This document shows, piece by piece, positions 1 to 8,965 of a stretch of DNA of 64,000 nt. Source of the DNA: Maricaulis sp. (lineage in GTDB: Bacteria > Pseudomonadota > Alphaproteobacteria > Caulobacterales > Maricaulaceae). Where the stretch lies: NCBI RefSeq assembly GCF_017643475.1, contig NZ_JAEPNI010000001.1, positions 1,116,001 through 1,180,000 of the forward strand. Reading direction: 5' to 3'. Positions within the stretch are counted from its first letter, which is position 1. Every line of letters begins with the position of its first letter. The notes beneath the pieces are model-generated. The model had not been told where the DNA came from and did no database searches. It saw only the letters and a program-made list of their open reading frames with translations. Position numbers and translations under genes: made by a program.

Positions 1-507
1 TGCAAACTGGTCGGTGAGGCCCTTGTGCGCCGCATCCGACTTGGCGACCACCATCACGCCGGACGTGTCCATGTCCAGCCGGTGGACGATACCCGGACGT
101 TCCACGCCCCCGATGCCCGACAGTGAGCCTGCACAATGATAGAGCAGGCCATGCACCAGCGTGCCGGTCCAGTGGCCCGCTGCCGGGTGCACCGTCAGGC
201 CGGAGGGTTTCATGATCACGATCAGATCCGCATCCTCGTGCAGGATGTTCAGATCCATCTTTTCCGGGATCGGCTTGTCCGGGCGCGGGGCCGGAATGGT
301 CAGCGCATAGGTCGAGCCGGCCTGGACCTTGGCCGAAGGGTCTTTCAGCATTTGTCCGTCAACGCTCAGCCGTTCCTCCTCGATCAGCGCCTTGATGCGC
401 GACCGGGAGAGCTCTTCCCAGCTGTTGGCCAGCCATCGATCCAGCCGCTGACCCTGGTGTTCGGCCTCGGCTTCGATCTCGCGGATTGTGTTTTCTGCAT
501 CGCTCAT
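1..507 (-). CDS. rluD: RluA/RluD-family 23S rRNA pseudouridine synthase, 3' end outside window
   Basis: Isomerises uridines in 23S rRNA to pseudouridine in the cytoplasm. The 169 codons present show an S4-like RNA-binding segment (about residues 16-62) followed by the start of the catalytic domain. The signature HRLDMDTSG at residues 142-150 carries the catalytic Asp145, followed by VMVVAK. The start ATG (507-505) opens MSDAENTIREIEAEAEHQGQ, which fits the family. The C-terminal half lies beyond position 1. It is divergent from the phosphatase gene, with a 79-nt shared upstream region. RluD is the best fit because of the S4 region, but RluC or another RluA-type enzyme is not excluded. Confidence 0.9.
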   Translation of the reverse strand, partial: MSDAENTIREIEAEAEHQGQRLDRWLANSWEELSRSRIKALIEEERLSVDGQMLKDPSAKVQAGSTYALTIPAPRPDKPIPEKMDLNILHEDADLIVIMKPSGLTVHPAAGHWTGTLVHGLLYHCAGSLSGIGGVERPGIVHRLDMDTSGVMVVAKSDAAHKGLTDQFA

Positions 508-586
508 TGGAAAGCGACTAGCCTTGCTGTCGCTTGGGCGCAATATTTGCGGTCTAATAGATGCGTGATTTGTGCAGGGGGAAATG

Positions 587-2278
587 ATGGAAAAGATCAA
601 GCTGACGCGCCGTGGCGCACTTCTGGGCGCAGCCGGTGCCGGCCTCGCGGTTGGGGCCTGTTCCGAGCGCATTGATCGTTTCGAGCCGCCGACCGAGGGA
701 CATTTCCGCCACGGTGTGGCCTCCGGCGACCCTGACCAGACCAGCGTCATGCTGTGGACAGCGCTGAGCGATGATGGCGGTGGCTATCGCGGCGTGGAAC
801 TGGCCCGTGATGCGGAGTTTCAGGACATCATCTTCGAGCAGGGTGAGACGATCATGTATGTCGTGCCCCAGCCGCTGGGCACGCTGAAAATCTTGGCGGA
901 GGGCCTGCTGCCGGGGATGACCTATTTCTACCGCTTCCGATTGAACGACGATTATTCGCCTGTCGGCGTGACGCGCACGCTTCCGGCGGGCGGTGTCGAG
1001 CAGTACCGGATTGGCGTCTTTTCGTGTTCCAACTTCCCGGCCGGACATTTCAACGTCTATCGCGAGGCCGCTGAAAACGGCGAACTCGACCTCGTTCTTC
1101 ACCTGGGCGATTACATCTATGAATACCCGGCCGATGGCTATGCGTCCGCCAAGTCTGTCGAGCTCAATCGCGTGTCCGATCCGGTGCACGAAATCGTGGA
1201 GTATGCCGACTATGTGGCGCGCCACGCCCAGTACAAGTCGGACCCGGACCTGCAGGCTCTGCATGGCGCCGCGCCCTGGATCATGGTCTGGGATGATCAC
1301 GAGACTGCCAATGACAGCTATGCCACCGGGGCGGAAAACCATGATTCCAGCGAGGGCGACTGGTATGAGCGGCGCGATGCCGCCGTGCGGGCCTGGTATG
1401 ACTGGACCCCGTCACGCGAGCCGGCAAACCTGATTGATCGCCGCGGCGTGTTCGAGATCGGCGATCTGGCGACGTTGTGCATGCTGGAAACCCGCCTGAC
1501 CGCGCGTTCCGAAGTGATGGATTACGAGGATTTCCCGATCGATCCCAATTCGGAGATGACCGAGGAAAACTTGGCCATCGTCGCAAACTGGAAACGTGAC
1601 GAGATCGGCGCCGATGATCGCGAGCTGATGGGCGCGCAGCAGATCGCCGACGTCCAGGCCGCCTGTGCGGCCTCGGTCCAGGCGGGCAAGCCGTGGCGTA
1701 TCCTGGGCAATCAGGTGATCATGAGCCGGGTCAATTTCCCCGATTTCACCACTGAAATGCCGGGCTGGCTGCGCTGGGTGGCGACACGTGACAATGAATT
1801 CGCGCGGCGTTTCATCAATTCCACCCGTTTCGAGATCCCGTTCAATCTGGACATGTGGGACGGTTTCCCCGCCGAACGCGAGCGCCTGTTCGCCGCCCTG
1901 CGCGCGGTGGATGCCGACGTCATCACGGTCACCGGCGATGTGCATTCTTTCTGGACCAATGACCTGGCCGACAATGACGGCAATCGCGTGGGCACCGAGT
2001 TTGTCACTGCCTCCGTCACAAGCCCGTCGCCCTTCTCCAGCTTTGCAGCGCCGGGTGTGGACTATGGCGAGATGATGCGAGAGGCGAACCCGGCGGTCAG
2101 CCACTGCAACATGACCGATCACGGCTATATCCGCATGACCCTGACCCCCACGGTGATGGATGCGGAATATGTCAGCGTCTCCACCGTGCTCAAGCGCAAT
2201 TATTCCGCAGCTGTGGAAAGCGCATGGCGTTTGACGCGTGATGGTGCTGGGGTGCCGGAGGTGGAGCGGGTTGGTTAG
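587..2278 (+). CDS. phoD: PhoD-type alkaline phosphatase/phosphodiesterase, Tat-exported
   Basis: Hydrolyses phosphate mono- and diesters in the periplasm to release phosphate. The N-terminus has a twin-arginine motif (TRRGALLGAAGAG) running into a cysteine that could also serve as a lipobox. The following motifs fit the family: GVASGDPDQTSVMLWT, a metal-site segment DYIYEYP, WDDHETAND, and the C-terminal TGDVHSFW. Its 563 residues fit PhoD. The start at 587 (or 584) is chosen because AGGGGGA at 576-582 is correctly spaced; the upstream GTG at 572 overlaps that site. Substrate range cannot be read from sequence; phytase and DING-type alternatives do not match these motifs. Confidence 0.88.
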   Translation: MEKIKLTRRGALLGAAGAGLAVGACSERIDRFEPPTEGHFRHGVASGDPDQTSVMLWTALSDDGGGYRGVELARDAEFQDIIFEQGETIMYVVPQPLGTLKILAEGLLPGMTYFYRFRLNDDYSPVGVTRTLPAGGVEQYRIGVFSCSNFPAGHFNVYREAAENGELDLVLHLGDYIYEYPADGYASAKSVELNRVSDPVHEIVEYADYVARHAQYKSDPDLQALHGAAPWIMVWDDHETANDSYATGAENHDSSEGDWYERRDAAVRAWYDWTPSREPANLIDRRGVFEIGDLATLCMLETRLTARSEVMDYEDFPIDPNSEMTEENLAIVANWKRDEIGADDRELMGAQQIADVQAACAASVQAGKPWRILGNQVIMSRVNFPDFTTEMPGWLRWVATRDNEFARRFINSTRFEIPFNLDMWDGFPAERERLFAALRAVDADVITVTGDVHSFWTNDLADNDGNRVGTEFVTASVTSPSPFSSFAAPGVDYGEMMREANPAVSHCNMTDHGYIRMTLTPTVMDAEYVSVSTVLKRNYSAAVESAWRLTRDGAGVPEVERVG

Positions 2279-2471
2279 GGGTGTCGGAGACAGAGGTGTT
2301 TTCGTACGCGTCTCGCTGTTGGGCAAACGTCTGGGGATGGGCTGAGCCGTGAGAATGTGCCTGGCCCGGTTTTTCAGTCACGGGCTAGTGGTTCAGGCTC
2401 GCACTCTCGCCGCACTATTCATCGTTGCCGGGAAGTGTTTCCCGCATGTGAAAAAACTGAAGGTCTAGTGA

Positions 2472-3146
2472 ATGCAGGATACGTTTTGGATCATGCGTCC
2501 GGCGACATCGTTCTATGATTTTGTCGCTCACGACAGGCATGTGTTTCTACCCAATCTTGGAAGCTTCGACGACGTACTTGCACCCTACCGAGCGCTGCGG
2601 GATCTGACTAAATGGGGTGGAGAAGCACTATTTGGTGGCCTGAGCGAGGTAGAGCTCAACCTCGATGATTCCTTTCGCCCAAACTTGATCTGGGAAGCGG
2701 GGGTTCATGTGTTTTCGGAGAAACTTGTGAATGCTCTGGATTGCGGGTCAGACACCGTCTGGCACGTGCCTGTGGTTGACTATAGGGCGATGGAAAGGCG
2801 GTTGGGCCAGCGCTATGATCTCGCCCTGGTTCTTCCTTGCAGGGAAGCGGTCGACCTTGAGCGTTCGTCGGTAAAGCTTTTGGAGATTCCCGACAGGCCC
2901 AGAAAGCTCGACGCCATTGGGGAGTCGTTTCCAACTATTCCAAAGGTGGTTGTCCAGAGCATGGAAACATTGGTTCCAAATGAACAGCTAGACGTCGAAG
3001 TCGGTTTGTTTCGTGATTCAATAACTGGGTCACTCTGCGTCAGTGAGAGGTTGGCTAAGCAGGTTGTCGAAGCCGGGATCAGTGATGTTCAATTTGAATC
3101 GATGTCTTTTGTCGCGGGAGAGCCGCGAAAGTTGAGACACGAGTAA
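2472..3146 (+). CDS. Hypothetical protein, possibly Imm11/DUF1629-like immunity protein
   Basis: A 224-residue soluble protein without signal peptide or membrane segment. The layout loosely recalls the Imm11 (DUF1629) immunity family: an acidic N-terminal half, a central RPNLIWEAGVHVFSEKLVNA stretch, then a beta-rich C-terminal half. That assignment is by eye and weak. No toxin gene lies beside it, and codon use is less GC-biased than that of the neighbours, which suggests acquired DNA. The gene ends 2 nt before the terminal repeat of a non-coding element. If Imm11-like, it would be an orphan immunity gene. Confidence 0.5.
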   Translation: MQDTFWIMRPATSFYDFVAHDRHVFLPNLGSFDDVLAPYRALRDLTKWGGEALFGGLSEVELNLDDSFRPNLIWEAGVHVFSEKLVNALDCGSDTVWHVPVVDYRAMERRLGQRYDLALVLPCREAVDLERSSVKLLEIPDRPRKLDAIGESFPTIPKVVVQSMETLVPNEQLDVEVGLFRDSITGSLCVSERLAKQVVEAGISDVQFESMSFVAGEPRKLRHE

Positions 3147-3148
3147 TT

Positions 3149-3596
3149 GGGGACAGACACACTTTTCGGGCCCTGAGGTTTTGGCCAGTACAACGCGTTT
3201 CCCCGAACGTGTTCCGAAGCCCGACATGCACCGGTGGAAGTGAAAGACAACAAGCGACCCTCATCACCGTCACCCCGATGAAGATCGGGGCCCAGTTCGA
3301 AGGGTGCCGGTGTTTCAGGTGATGATGCTTTCTGGAGCATGAACGAGCCTTACGAACTGGGTCCTGACCTTCGTCAGGATGACGGGGTGGGGTGGGATAG
3401 ACGCAGAATACTTCAATCCACCGTCATCACCCGGCTTGTCCGGGTGACCTCAGCTAACCTGTCAAAAGGATAGTCGAGGTCCCCCGGATGTCTGCTGCGC
3501 AGCCACCGTGGGATGACGGAAGTATTGGGGAGACAACGCATTCCCCCGAGCATGTTCCGGGGCCTGGCCTGAGCCGGCGTAGGTGTGTCTGTCCCA
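3149..3596. mobile_element. Non-coding element bounded by RAYT/REP-type inverted repeats
   Basis: This fills the 520-nt gap between the immunity-like gene and marR; no gene is visible inside. GGGACAGACACAC (3150-3162) is mirrored by GTGTGTCTGTCCC (3584-3596). The sequence resembles REP ends that accompany REP-associated tyrosine transposases, but no transposase frame is present. Just inside each end is an imperfect direct repeat (3190-3221 and 3533-3564, about three quarters identical). The centre holds short palindromes, such as CCCCGAT/ATCGGGG near 3273-3290 and a CCCGG/CCGGG hairpin near 3430-3447. Best read as a non-autonomous or decayed REP-type insertion. Confidence 0.6.
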
Positions 3597-3666
3597 CTTG
3601 AAGTTCGGGAGTTGACATCAGCGCGGCCATTCCATAAGCATTTATATAAGGGCTTATGGAGTGCTT

Positions 3667-4143
3667 ATGACCCGCGTCAAACAAACCTTTGGAACCCAGG
3701 TTCGCCGCTTGCTGGAATTGCTCGATGGCGATGTCGTCAAATTCTATGAACAGGCCGGGCTGGACTATCGGCCGCGTTATACGCCGGTCATGCGCCTCTT
3801 GTTGCGCGAGGGGGCGATGACGGTGGGCGAGCTGGCGAACAGGTCCGGCCTGACCCAGCCGGCGGTCAGCCAGACCCTGCGCGAAATGAAAAAGGCGGAT
3901 CTGGTCGTGGATGCGAAATCCGAGGATCGCCGCCAGCGCCGCATCGCGCTGAGTGCCCATGGCGAGAGCCTTCGCGAAACGCTGGAAGGCCAGTGGGCTG
4001 CGACGCGCGAGGCTGCAGCGAGCCTGGATGAGGGCCTGGCCTATCCGCTGTCCGACCTTCTGGCCGAGGCCATTGAGAGCCTGGAGGCCGACCCTTTCGC
4101 CGACCGTATCCGGCGTGCCCTGAAAACTGAGGAAGACAAGTGA
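3667..4143 (+). CDS. MarR-family transcriptional regulator
   Basis: A 158-residue winged-helix regulator. The DNA-binding helices lie in ELANRSGLTQPAVSQTLREM (about residues 57-76), and the wing follows as KSEDRRQRRIALS. It probably acts as a dimeric repressor. The ATG at 3667 is preferred over the upstream GTG at 3661 because GGAG lies just before it. Its stop codon overlaps the ATG of the S41 peptidase gene (TGATG), so the two are translationally coupled and the regulator may control that peptidase. The ligand is unknown. Confidence 0.85.
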   Translation: MTRVKQTFGTQVRRLLELLDGDVVKFYEQAGLDYRPRYTPVMRLLLREGAMTVGELANRSGLTQPAVSQTLREMKKADLVVDAKSEDRRQRRIALSAHGESLRETLEGQWAATREAAASLDEGLAYPLSDLLAEAIESLEADPFADRIRRALKTEEDK

Positions 4144-5063
4144 TGTTGAGTATGTTGATCGCGCTCGCCGCCAATCCGGTGTGCGAAACCCCGCTGGAAC
4201 TGGCTGCCGAGCTGAGAGAAGTCGTCGCCGAGCAATATGTGATCCCGGAAGTCGGTGCGCGCGCCGCCGCGGCGATCACGGATGAATGGGTGATCGAAAA
4301 CCTGGATGCCGAGGAATTTGGCCGCGAGCTGACATTTCACCTGCGCGACGTGACAGGCGATCTCCACTTCATGTTCGACTTCTTTGATCCGGATGCGCCC
4401 GAGGAAGACTGGGAAGCGACCTGGGTCGCCAATGCCCCGGCCACGAATTTCGGTGTCCAGCGGGTCGAGGTGATGGAGGGCAATATCGGCTATCTGCGCC
4501 TGACCGGTTTCCACCATACCGACATCGCGGGTGAGACCTATCAGTCGGCCTTCCAGTTTCTCTCGCACTCCAGCGCGCTGATTATTGATGTGCGGGGCAA
4601 TCCGGGCGGAGAGGGCGCTTCGGTGGATGCCGTGCGTCGGTATGTACTGGGCCGTGACGACTATCCGCGCCTGCAATTCGTCGATCGCCATGGCGTTGAC
4701 CACTCAGAGGAATGGTTTGGCGAATTCGAGCCCCTGCACCTGCCGGTTCGGTACGGGGCGGACAAGCCGGTCTATATCCTGGTGGACGGGGACAGTTTCT
4801 CCGCTGCGGAAGCGCTGTCCTATGGCCTGCAGACGGACGGCCGCGCTGTGGTCGTGGGGGCGGCGACAGGCGGCGGTGCCAACCCGCCGGAGACTTTCGA
4901 CCTGGTCTGCCAGGTCCGCGCCTGGCTGCCGACCAAACAGCCGATTGACCCCCGCACCGGCACGAACTGGGAAGGTGTTGGCGTGCAGCCGGATATCGAG
5001 GGCGGTGAAGACGCACTGGCCACGGCGGTTGTTGAGGCGCGCACGGCATTGGGCCTGGAATAG
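4143..5063 (+). CDS. S41-family (IRBP/C-terminal processing type) serine peptidase
   Basis: A 306-residue exported protein with a short hydrophobic N-terminus (MLSMLIALAANPVC). The tail-specific protease core is visible: GNIGYLRLTGF, LIIDVRGNPGGEG, and DGDSFSAAEALSYGLQ with the nucleophilic serine, followed by GAATGGGANP. There is no PDZ domain, which places it with the short IRBP-like S41 members rather than CtpA/Prc. The substrate is unknown. It is coupled to the upstream marR gene by overlapping stop and start. It ends at a bidirectional hairpin shared with folE. Confidence 0.85.
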   Translation: MLSMLIALAANPVCETPLELAAELREVVAEQYVIPEVGARAAAAITDEWVIENLDAEEFGRELTFHLRDVTGDLHFMFDFFDPDAPEEDWEATWVANAPATNFGVQRVEVMEGNIGYLRLTGFHHTDIAGETYQSAFQFLSHSSALIIDVRGNPGGEGASVDAVRRYVLGRDDYPRLQFVDRHGVDHSEEWFGEFEPLHLPVRYGADKPVYILVDGDSFSAAEALSYGLQTDGRAVVVGAATGGGANPPETFDLVCQVRAWLPTKQPIDPRTGTNWEGVGVQPDIEGGEDALATAVVEARTALGLE

Positions 5064-5082
5064 TCACGACGCTGATCCGGCA

Positions 5083-5120
5083 CAAAAAAAGGGCGGCTCG
5101 ATGGAGTCGCCCTTGTTTCT
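5083..5120. terminator. Bidirectional rho-independent terminator
   Basis: An 11-bp stem (AAGGGCGGCTC 5089-5099 with GAGTCGCCCTT 5104-5114, one G-U) has a GATG loop and an A-run before and T-rich tract after. It separates the convergent S41 peptidase and folE genes. Confidence 0.8.
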
Positions 5121-5138
5121 TGTGGGAGGTCGAAACCT

Positions 5139-5756
5139 CTAGGCTTTTTCAACCAGGCGCAAGAAGCGGTTGCGCAGGTCGGCGTCGGTCTTGAACTCAC
5201 CGGTGAACGTCGTCGTGATCGTGGAGACGTTGGAGTGGTGAACACCGCGCGTGGTCATGCACTGGTGCTTGGCGTCGACATAGACGGCCACGCCGAGCGG
5301 CTCCATGGCCTCGGTCAGGGCGTCTGCGATCTGCGCGGTCATGGTTTCCTGGGTCTGCAGGCGCTTGGCAAAGATCTCGACGACGCGGGCGATCTTGGAG
5401 ATCCCGACCACGGCCTTGGTTGGCAGATAGGCGACATGTGCCACGCCCAGGATCGGCGCGATATGGTGTTCGCAATGGGATTCCACGTCGATATTCGTCA
5501 GCATGACGATGTCATCATAGCCCTGCACATCTTCAAACGTCTTGCCAAGGACAGCCGCCGGGTCGTCCTTGTAGCCAGAGAACCATTCCTCATACGCCTT
5601 GACGACGCGTTTCGGGGTTTCCACCAGACCCTCACGGTCCGGGTCATCACCGGCCCAGGAGAGAAGGGTCCGTACGGCTGCTTCCGCTTCTTCGCGGGTC
5701 GGTCGGGTTTTTTCTTCCGCAGGGATGCGGGCATCTTCAGGTGTCATGGCGTCCAT
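5139..5756 (-). CDS. folE: GTP cyclohydrolase I (FolE1)
   Basis: Converts GTP to 7,8-dihydroneopterin triphosphate, the first step of folate (and in many bacteria queuosine) synthesis, in the cytoplasm. The 205-residue protein has the zinc and catalytic motif [20 protein letters not shown], then [20 protein letters not shown], and HQCMTTRGV containing the second zinc cysteine. The frame is open further upstream, but [10 protein letters not shown] at 5756 is chosen because AAAGGATC sits in front of it and the upstream residues do not look like FolE. It is divergent from cysS. Confidence 0.95.
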   Translation of the reverse strand: MDAMTPEDARIPAEEKTRPTREEAEAAVRTLLSWAGDDPDREGLVETPKRVVKAYEEWFSGYKDDPAAVLGKTFEDVQGYDDIVMLTNIDVESHCEHHIAPILGVAHVAYLPTKAVVGISKIARVVEIFAKRLQTQETMTAQIADALTEAMEPLGVAVYVDAKHQCMTTRGVHHSNVSTITTTFTGEFKTDADLRNRFLRLVEKA

Positions 5757-5978
5757 TGAAATGGATCCTTTCGTTGACGGGTCGGCAGGACTTGTACGTC
5801 GCTGTCGTAGTTCCGGTTTCCGGATCGGGGACTGGCTCAAGACTTTTTGCAGTCCGGGCCTGAAATCCTCCGGTTTCGCGCTCTCACGCTTCAGGCTATG
5901 TAGGGCGTCTTGGTGGCAAATCCAATCGAATTGCCGCATGACAACTATTTATTTTTTCAGTCCACGACGGATTTTTCC

Positions 5979-7364
5979 ATGACCGCGCTGACCCTGTACG
6001 ACACGCTGAGCCGCCGCAAGAGGCCCTTTGAACCGATCGACCCCGAGCGTGTGACCCTCTATGTCTGTGGTCCAACCGTTTATAACTACGCGCATATTGG
6101 CAATGCGCGCCCGGCCGTCGTGTTTGATGTCCTCGCCAGCGCCCTGCGCCATATCTATGGCGCGGACAAGGTGATCTATGCCCGCAACATCACCGATGTG
6201 GACGACAAGATCATCGCGTCCTCCAGGGAAACGGGTGAGCCGATCGAGGCGATCACGACACGTTATGCCGAGATCTATCGCCAGGATATGGGCTCTGTCG
6301 GCGTCGCGATGCCGGATATCGAGCCACACGCCACCCAGCATATCCCGCAAATGGTGGCGATGGCCGCCAAGCTGATCGAGGACGGCTTCGCCTATGAGGC
6401 GGAGGGACATGTCCTGTTTTCGGTGAATTCCTTTGATGGCTACGGCAAGCTCTCCCGCCGTTCACTGGACGACATGATCGCCGGCGCGCGGGTCGAGGTC
6501 GCACCCTACAAGAAGGATCCGGCGGACTTCGTGCTGTGGAAACCTGCGGCTGATGACGAGCCGGGCTGGGAGAGCCCCTGGGGTCGTGGTCGTCCGGGCT
6601 GGCACCTGGAGTGTTCTGCAATGACGGCGGAGCACCTGGGCGAAACCTTCGATATCCACGGTGGCGGTGTCGACCTGGTCTTCCCGCACCATGAAAACGA
6701 GATCGCGCAATCCGTCTGCGCCCATGGCGGCAAGGCCATGGCGAACTACTGGATCCACAATGGTTTCCTGACCATGGGCACCGACAAGATGTCGAAATCG
6801 CTGGGCAATGTTCAGCTCGTGCACGACCTGGTGAAGGAGCATCCGGGCGAGGTGCTGCGCTATGCGCTGCTGACCGCGCACTACCGGGCGCCGCTGACCT
6901 GGACGAGTGACCTCCTGGCCAAGACGCGCCGCTCGCTCGACCGGATCTATGGCGTCCTGCGTCGCCTGGCAGATGTGGAAGCGGCCGACGTCACCGCGCC
7001 CCAGGAATTCCTGGATCAGCTGTTTGATGATCTCAACACGCCCAAGGCCCTGTCCGTCCTGTTCCAGATCGCGTCCCGTGCCAACAAGGCCGAGACCGAG
7101 GAGGAGCGGGCCCGCGCCAAGGGGGAACTGCTGGCCGCCGGCGCCCTTCTGGGCCTTGGCCAGGGGGATCCGGATGCCTGGTTCGGCCTGACCGATATCG
7201 ACCCGGCCGAACGCGAGCAGATCGATGGCCTCATCGCTGCCCGCAACCAGGCGCGCGCCGACAAGGACTGGGCACGGGCCGACGCGGTCCGCGACGAGCT
7301 CAACGCGCTCAACGTCCAGGTCGATGACGGCCCGGAAGGCTCGACCTGGCGGAAACAGGAGTAG
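5979..7364 (+). CDS. cysS: Cysteinyl-tRNA synthetase
   Basis: A class I synthetase that charges tRNA-Cys. The 461-residue protein starts [19 protein letters not shown] as the family does. It carries the HIGH-type motif ([11 protein letters not shown]), the zinc-binding segments [15 protein letters not shown] and [11 protein letters not shown], and the KMSKS motif (DKMSKSLGN). The upstream in-frame ATG at 5910 would add 23 unrelated residues and was not used. It is followed after 3 nt by a small unknown gene, so the two are probably cotranscribed. Confidence 0.96.
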   Translation: MTALTLYDTLSRRKRPFEPIDPERVTLYVCGPTVYNYAHIGNARPAVVFDVLASALRHIYGADKVIYARNITDVDDKIIASSRETGEPIEAITTRYAEIYRQDMGSVGVAMPDIEPHATQHIPQMVAMAAKLIEDGFAYEAEGHVLFSVNSFDGYGKLSRRSLDDMIAGARVEVAPYKKDPADFVLWKPAADDEPGWESPWGRGRPGWHLECSAMTAEHLGETFDIHGGGVDLVFPHHENEIAQSVCAHGGKAMANYWIHNGFLTMGTDKMSKSLGNVQLVHDLVKEHPGEVLRYALLTAHYRAPLTWTSDLLAKTRRSLDRIYGVLRRLADVEAADVTAPQEFLDQLFDDLNTPKALSVLFQIASRANKAETEEERARAKGELLAAGALLGLGQGDPDAWFGLTDIDPAEREQIDGLIAARNQARADKDWARADAVRDELNALNVQVDDGPEGSTWRKQE

Positions 7365-7367
7365 GGC

Positions 7368-7631
7368 ATGTCGCTTTGGGGTTTCAACGTCATGGTCCAG
7401 GCTGAGGACGCTGTGGGTGCCTGTTTCATCACCTTTGGCGTCATCGCCGGGGATGAGCAGCAGGCGGGCATGCTGGCCGCTGGTTCCGCGCAGGCGGAAG
7501 GCTATTGGTCGGTCGAGGTCGAGGAAGTCTGGACACCGGACGATCTCGACCCGGCCGATATCGGCGATATCGCCGAAGTCCTCGGTCGCACCGAGCCGGT
7601 CTATCTGGACGAGCAAGAGATCGCCGATTGA
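7368..7631 (+). CDS. Small acidic hypothetical protein, cotranscribed with cysS
   Basis: An 87-residue soluble, acidic protein with no recognised motif. It begins MSLWGFNVMVQAEDAVGAC and ends in an Asp/Glu-rich tail (TPDDLDPADIGDIAEVL). Its ATG lies 3 nt after the cysS stop, with GGAG inside the end of cysS, so coupling is likely. Codon use matches the neighbours, so it looks like a real native gene. No function assigned. Confidence 0.7.
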   Translation: MSLWGFNVMVQAEDAVGACFITFGVIAGDEQQAGMLAAGSAQAEGYWSVEVEEVWTPDDLDPADIGDIAEVLGRTEPVYLDEQEIAD

Positions 7632-7723
7632 TGCTGTCCGGGCATTTCGTCGCAAGCCTCAAAAAACGTTGGTCCTTTTAACGAACCAGTCTAGGTTCAT
7701 TAGACGGTCTGAGGGATAATTTG

Positions 7724-7966
7724 ATGACTGTCTTTGATGTCCTGCTCACCGGTGCCGATGACAAGGGCCGGTTCAATGCTATCTATCGCGTGATGTCCTT
7801 TGACGAGGACAGCGCTGTGACCCTGTCGCGGGCATCTGCAGCGCTGGCGGATTATGCCGTGCTGGATGCAAGCATTCATGCACGCGACCTGGACCTTCCG
7901 GATGGTCCGACCGATTTTCCGCGTGTGCTCAGCCATGGCCAGCGGGAATATATCGCGCTGAACTGA
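7724..7966 (+). CDS. Small hypothetical protein
   Basis: An 80-residue cytoplasmic protein (MTVFDVLLTGADDKGRFNAI...) with no recognised domain. GAGGGA at 7711-7716 is spaced for the ATG at 7724, better than for the TTG one codon earlier. It lies between cysS and the NifU-like scaffold gene, with 35 nt to the latter. Function unknown. Confidence 0.65.
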   Translation: MTVFDVLLTGADDKGRFNAIYRVMSFDEDSAVTLSRASAALADYAVLDASIHARDLDLPDGPTDFPRVLSHGQREYIALN

Positions 7967-8001
7967 TAGCCACAGGCGATATCCTCGACTACATAGACCC
8001 C

Positions 8002-8448
8002 ATGATCGACGATCTCTATTCCAGCGATGTTCTGCGGCTGGCCGCAAACATCGAGCACATCGGACGCCTTGATGCGCCGCACGCCCGCGTGCGCCGGGTG
8101 TCGCGCCTGTGCGGATCCGAGCTGGAACTCGATCTTGTGATTGATGGCGGTGTTGTTGCCGACCATGCGCTGCGGGTGAAGGCCTGCGCGCTGGGGCAGG
8201 CGTCCGCGGCGGTGCTCTCGGCCCATCTGCGTGGTGCCAGCCTAGACGACGTCACAGCGGCGCGTGACGGCTTGCTGGCGATGCTGAAATCGGATGGCCC
8301 GGTGCCCGAGGGGCGTTTTACCGAACTGGCTGCGCTGGACGGCGCACGTGAATACCCGGCCCGGCACCAGTCCGTGATGCTGGCTTTTGAAGCCGCCGTT
8401 GAAGCCTTCACAACAGCCACTGAAACAACCACCCGGTTGACTGGATAG
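8002..8448 (+). CDS. NifU/IscU-like iron-sulfur cluster scaffold protein
   Basis: A 148-residue protein related to the NifU N-terminal/IscU scaffold family, on which [Fe-S] clusters are built before transfer. Two scaffold cysteine regions are visible: LCGSELELDLVIDGG and KACALGQASAAVL. Where IscU has its third cysteine, this protein reads REYPARHQSVMLAF, with Ser or Val in its place, so cluster binding may differ. The position just before yidD and thrS is, from memory, a common alphaproteobacterial arrangement. It may act in a specialised or regulatory role rather than as the main scaffold. Confidence 0.78.
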   Translation: MIDDLYSSDVLRLAANIEHIGRLDAPHARVRRVSRLCGSELELDLVIDGGVVADHALRVKACALGQASAAVLSAHLRGASLDDVTAARDGLLAMLKSDGPVPEGRFTELAALDGAREYPARHQSVMLAFEAAVEAFTTATETTTRLTG

Positions 8449-8590
8449 GGCTGTTCGTCCCGGCCGTGCCGGCAGGGGGAGCGAACGGTCCGAAAAGACA
8501 AAATCATCACAGGAAAAACAGTGGCAAATCGCGCCCGAAACAGGTCTAGAGTGGACAGGGCGCACATCAGCGTTAAAAGGCTTGCATGAC

Positions 8591-8965
8591 ATGTGTTCGC
8601 ACGAACGAATGAAGTCTGCCAAAGGGCCGCTGAGCTGGCTCATGATCGCCGCCTTGCGCGTCTATCAGCTGACGCTCTCGCCCGTGTTCTACGCGATCGG
8701 CATTCGTTGTCGACATGAGCCGACCTGTTCGGCCTATTCGATGCAGTCGATCCGGGAGCAGGGGGCATGGCGCGGGTTCTGGCTGACTTTTGGTCGGCTC
8801 GGCCGGTGTCGCCCTGGCGGCACGTTCGGCTTTGACCCGGCCCCCGTGGACCGAACCGCTTCACCCTGGTGGAAAGTCTGGGCCTTCCGGACGGACCTGC
8901 CAGATACGAGACCCGAGACGCTGTATTCGGCTGGCCACGCCGAGCATGAGGACAAAGAGAAATGA
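8591..8965 (+). CDS. yidD: Membrane protein insertion efficiency factor YidD
   Basis: A small protein thought to assist YidC/Sec-dependent membrane insertion at the inner face of the membrane. It carries an amphipathic N-terminal helix ([20 protein letters not shown]), then the family pattern [20 protein letters not shown] and [18 protein letters not shown] with the conserved cysteines. At 124 residues it is longer than the usual 70-85 because of a C-terminal tail. AAAGG at 8576-8580 supports the start at 8591. Its stop overlaps the thrS start by 4 nt. Confidence 0.88.
   Translation: MCSHERMKSAKGPLSWLMIAALRVYQLTLSPVFYAIGIRCRHEPTCSAYSMQSIREQGAWRGFWLTFGRLGRCRPGGTFGFDPAPVDRTASPWWKVWAFRTDLPDTRPETLYSAGHAEHEDKEK

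Noticed and set aside
8449-8590. tRNA-responsive leader (T-box) ahead of yidD-thrS or cysS
   Set aside because: No specifier loop, antiterminator or T-box sequence; such leaders are also not expected in alphaproteobacteria.
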